A DNA stretch of 35,925 bases from Comamonas sp. (GTDB lineage: Bacteria > Pseudomonadota > Gammaproteobacteria > Burkholderiales > Burkholderiaceae_C): contig NZ_SPEY01000034.1 in NCBI RefSeq assembly GCF_009360615.1, positions 1 through 35,925 of the forward strand, given 5' to 3'. The translations under genes and the position numbers were made by a program. Of this stretch, positions 35,838 to 35,925 are shown one piece after another (positions within the stretch are counted from its first letter, which is position 1; every line of letters starts with the position of its first letter). The notes beneath the pieces were generated by a model. It was given only the letters and a program-made list of their open reading frames with translations, searched no databases and was not told the DNA's origin.

Positions 35838-35925
35838 GGAAACGTGACCGAGTGGCCGAAGGTGCTCCCCTGCTAAGGGAGTATGGGGTGTAGAGCCTCA
35901 TCGAGGGTTCGAATCCCTCCGTTTC
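35838..35925 (+). tRNA. tRNA-Ser (anticodon GCU), last acceptor base(s) beyond the window
   Basis: Acceptor GGAAACG (35838-35844) pairs with CGTTTC (35920-35925) plus one base outside the window. The D arm has GAGTGGCCGAAGG. The anticodon stem CTCCC/GGGAG encloses the loop CTGCTAA, giving GCT at 35872-35874. A long variable arm follows, as in class II tRNA-Ser, then the T arm GAGGG-TTCGAAT-CCCTC. TACAAT at 35820-35825 upstream may be its -10. Confidence 0.95.

Overview
The window is a stretch of chromosome from a betaproteobacterium, most probably a Comamonadaceae member close to Comamonas. This rests on G/C-rich codon use, a bhuRSTUV-type heme locus, the order cysS / TPR / ppiA / ppiB / lpxH, a sigma-70 with a long Lys/Ala-rich head, and short palindromic intergenic elements typical of that family. 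The genus is an inference. No phage, transposase, CRISPR array or plasmid gene is seen.

Layout. 1-1226: 3' part of ahpF (peroxide defence), closed by a terminator. 1443-8287: a Fur-box promoter, then a heme-uptake operon: TonB-dependent receptor, an unrecognised 129-residue protein, HmuS, HmuT, HmuU and HmuV. The last five genes overlap by 1-4 bases at each junction. 8346-9737: a DUF2798 membrane protein divergent from a LysR regulator. 9890-13352: ppsR and ppsA, divergent, which are the PEP synthase regulator and its enzyme. 13388-15827: a two-subunit sodium:solute symporter (DUF4212 plus a large subunit). 15995-16471: an unrecognised protein. 16547-17337: an FKBP prolyl isomerase and an HxlR regulator. 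17694-19652: a Bug/TctC binding protein followed by a ketopantoate-reductase-like gene. 19799-24513: dnaG and rpoD without rpsU next to them. 24573-24748: a probable structured transcript with its own terminator just ahead of dnaG. 25106-26752: an acyl-CoA synthetase. 26942-29737: lpxH, ppiB, ppiA and a TPR lipoprotein-like/periplasmic protein, all leftward. 29959-33275: cysS, an AlkA-type glycosylase and accA, rightward. 33420-35783: tilS and lysC. 35838-35925: a tRNA-Ser(GCU) cut by the window edge by one acceptor base.

How it fits together. Most of the window is core housekeeping (transcription, replication priming, tRNA charging and modification, fatty acid, lipid A and lysine/threonine precursors). 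It is interrupted by one iron-regulated accessory system for heme. In that system the receptor brings heme into the periplasm, HmuT passes it to HmuUV, and HmuS receives it in the cytoplasm; the small extra protein has no assigned role.

The least explained items are the 129-residue heme-operon protein, the leader-like RNA before dnaG, the histone-H1-like head of RpoD, the EF-hand-like loop and long soluble insert in the symporter, and a GC-rich repeat that starts within a few bases of two different stop codons.
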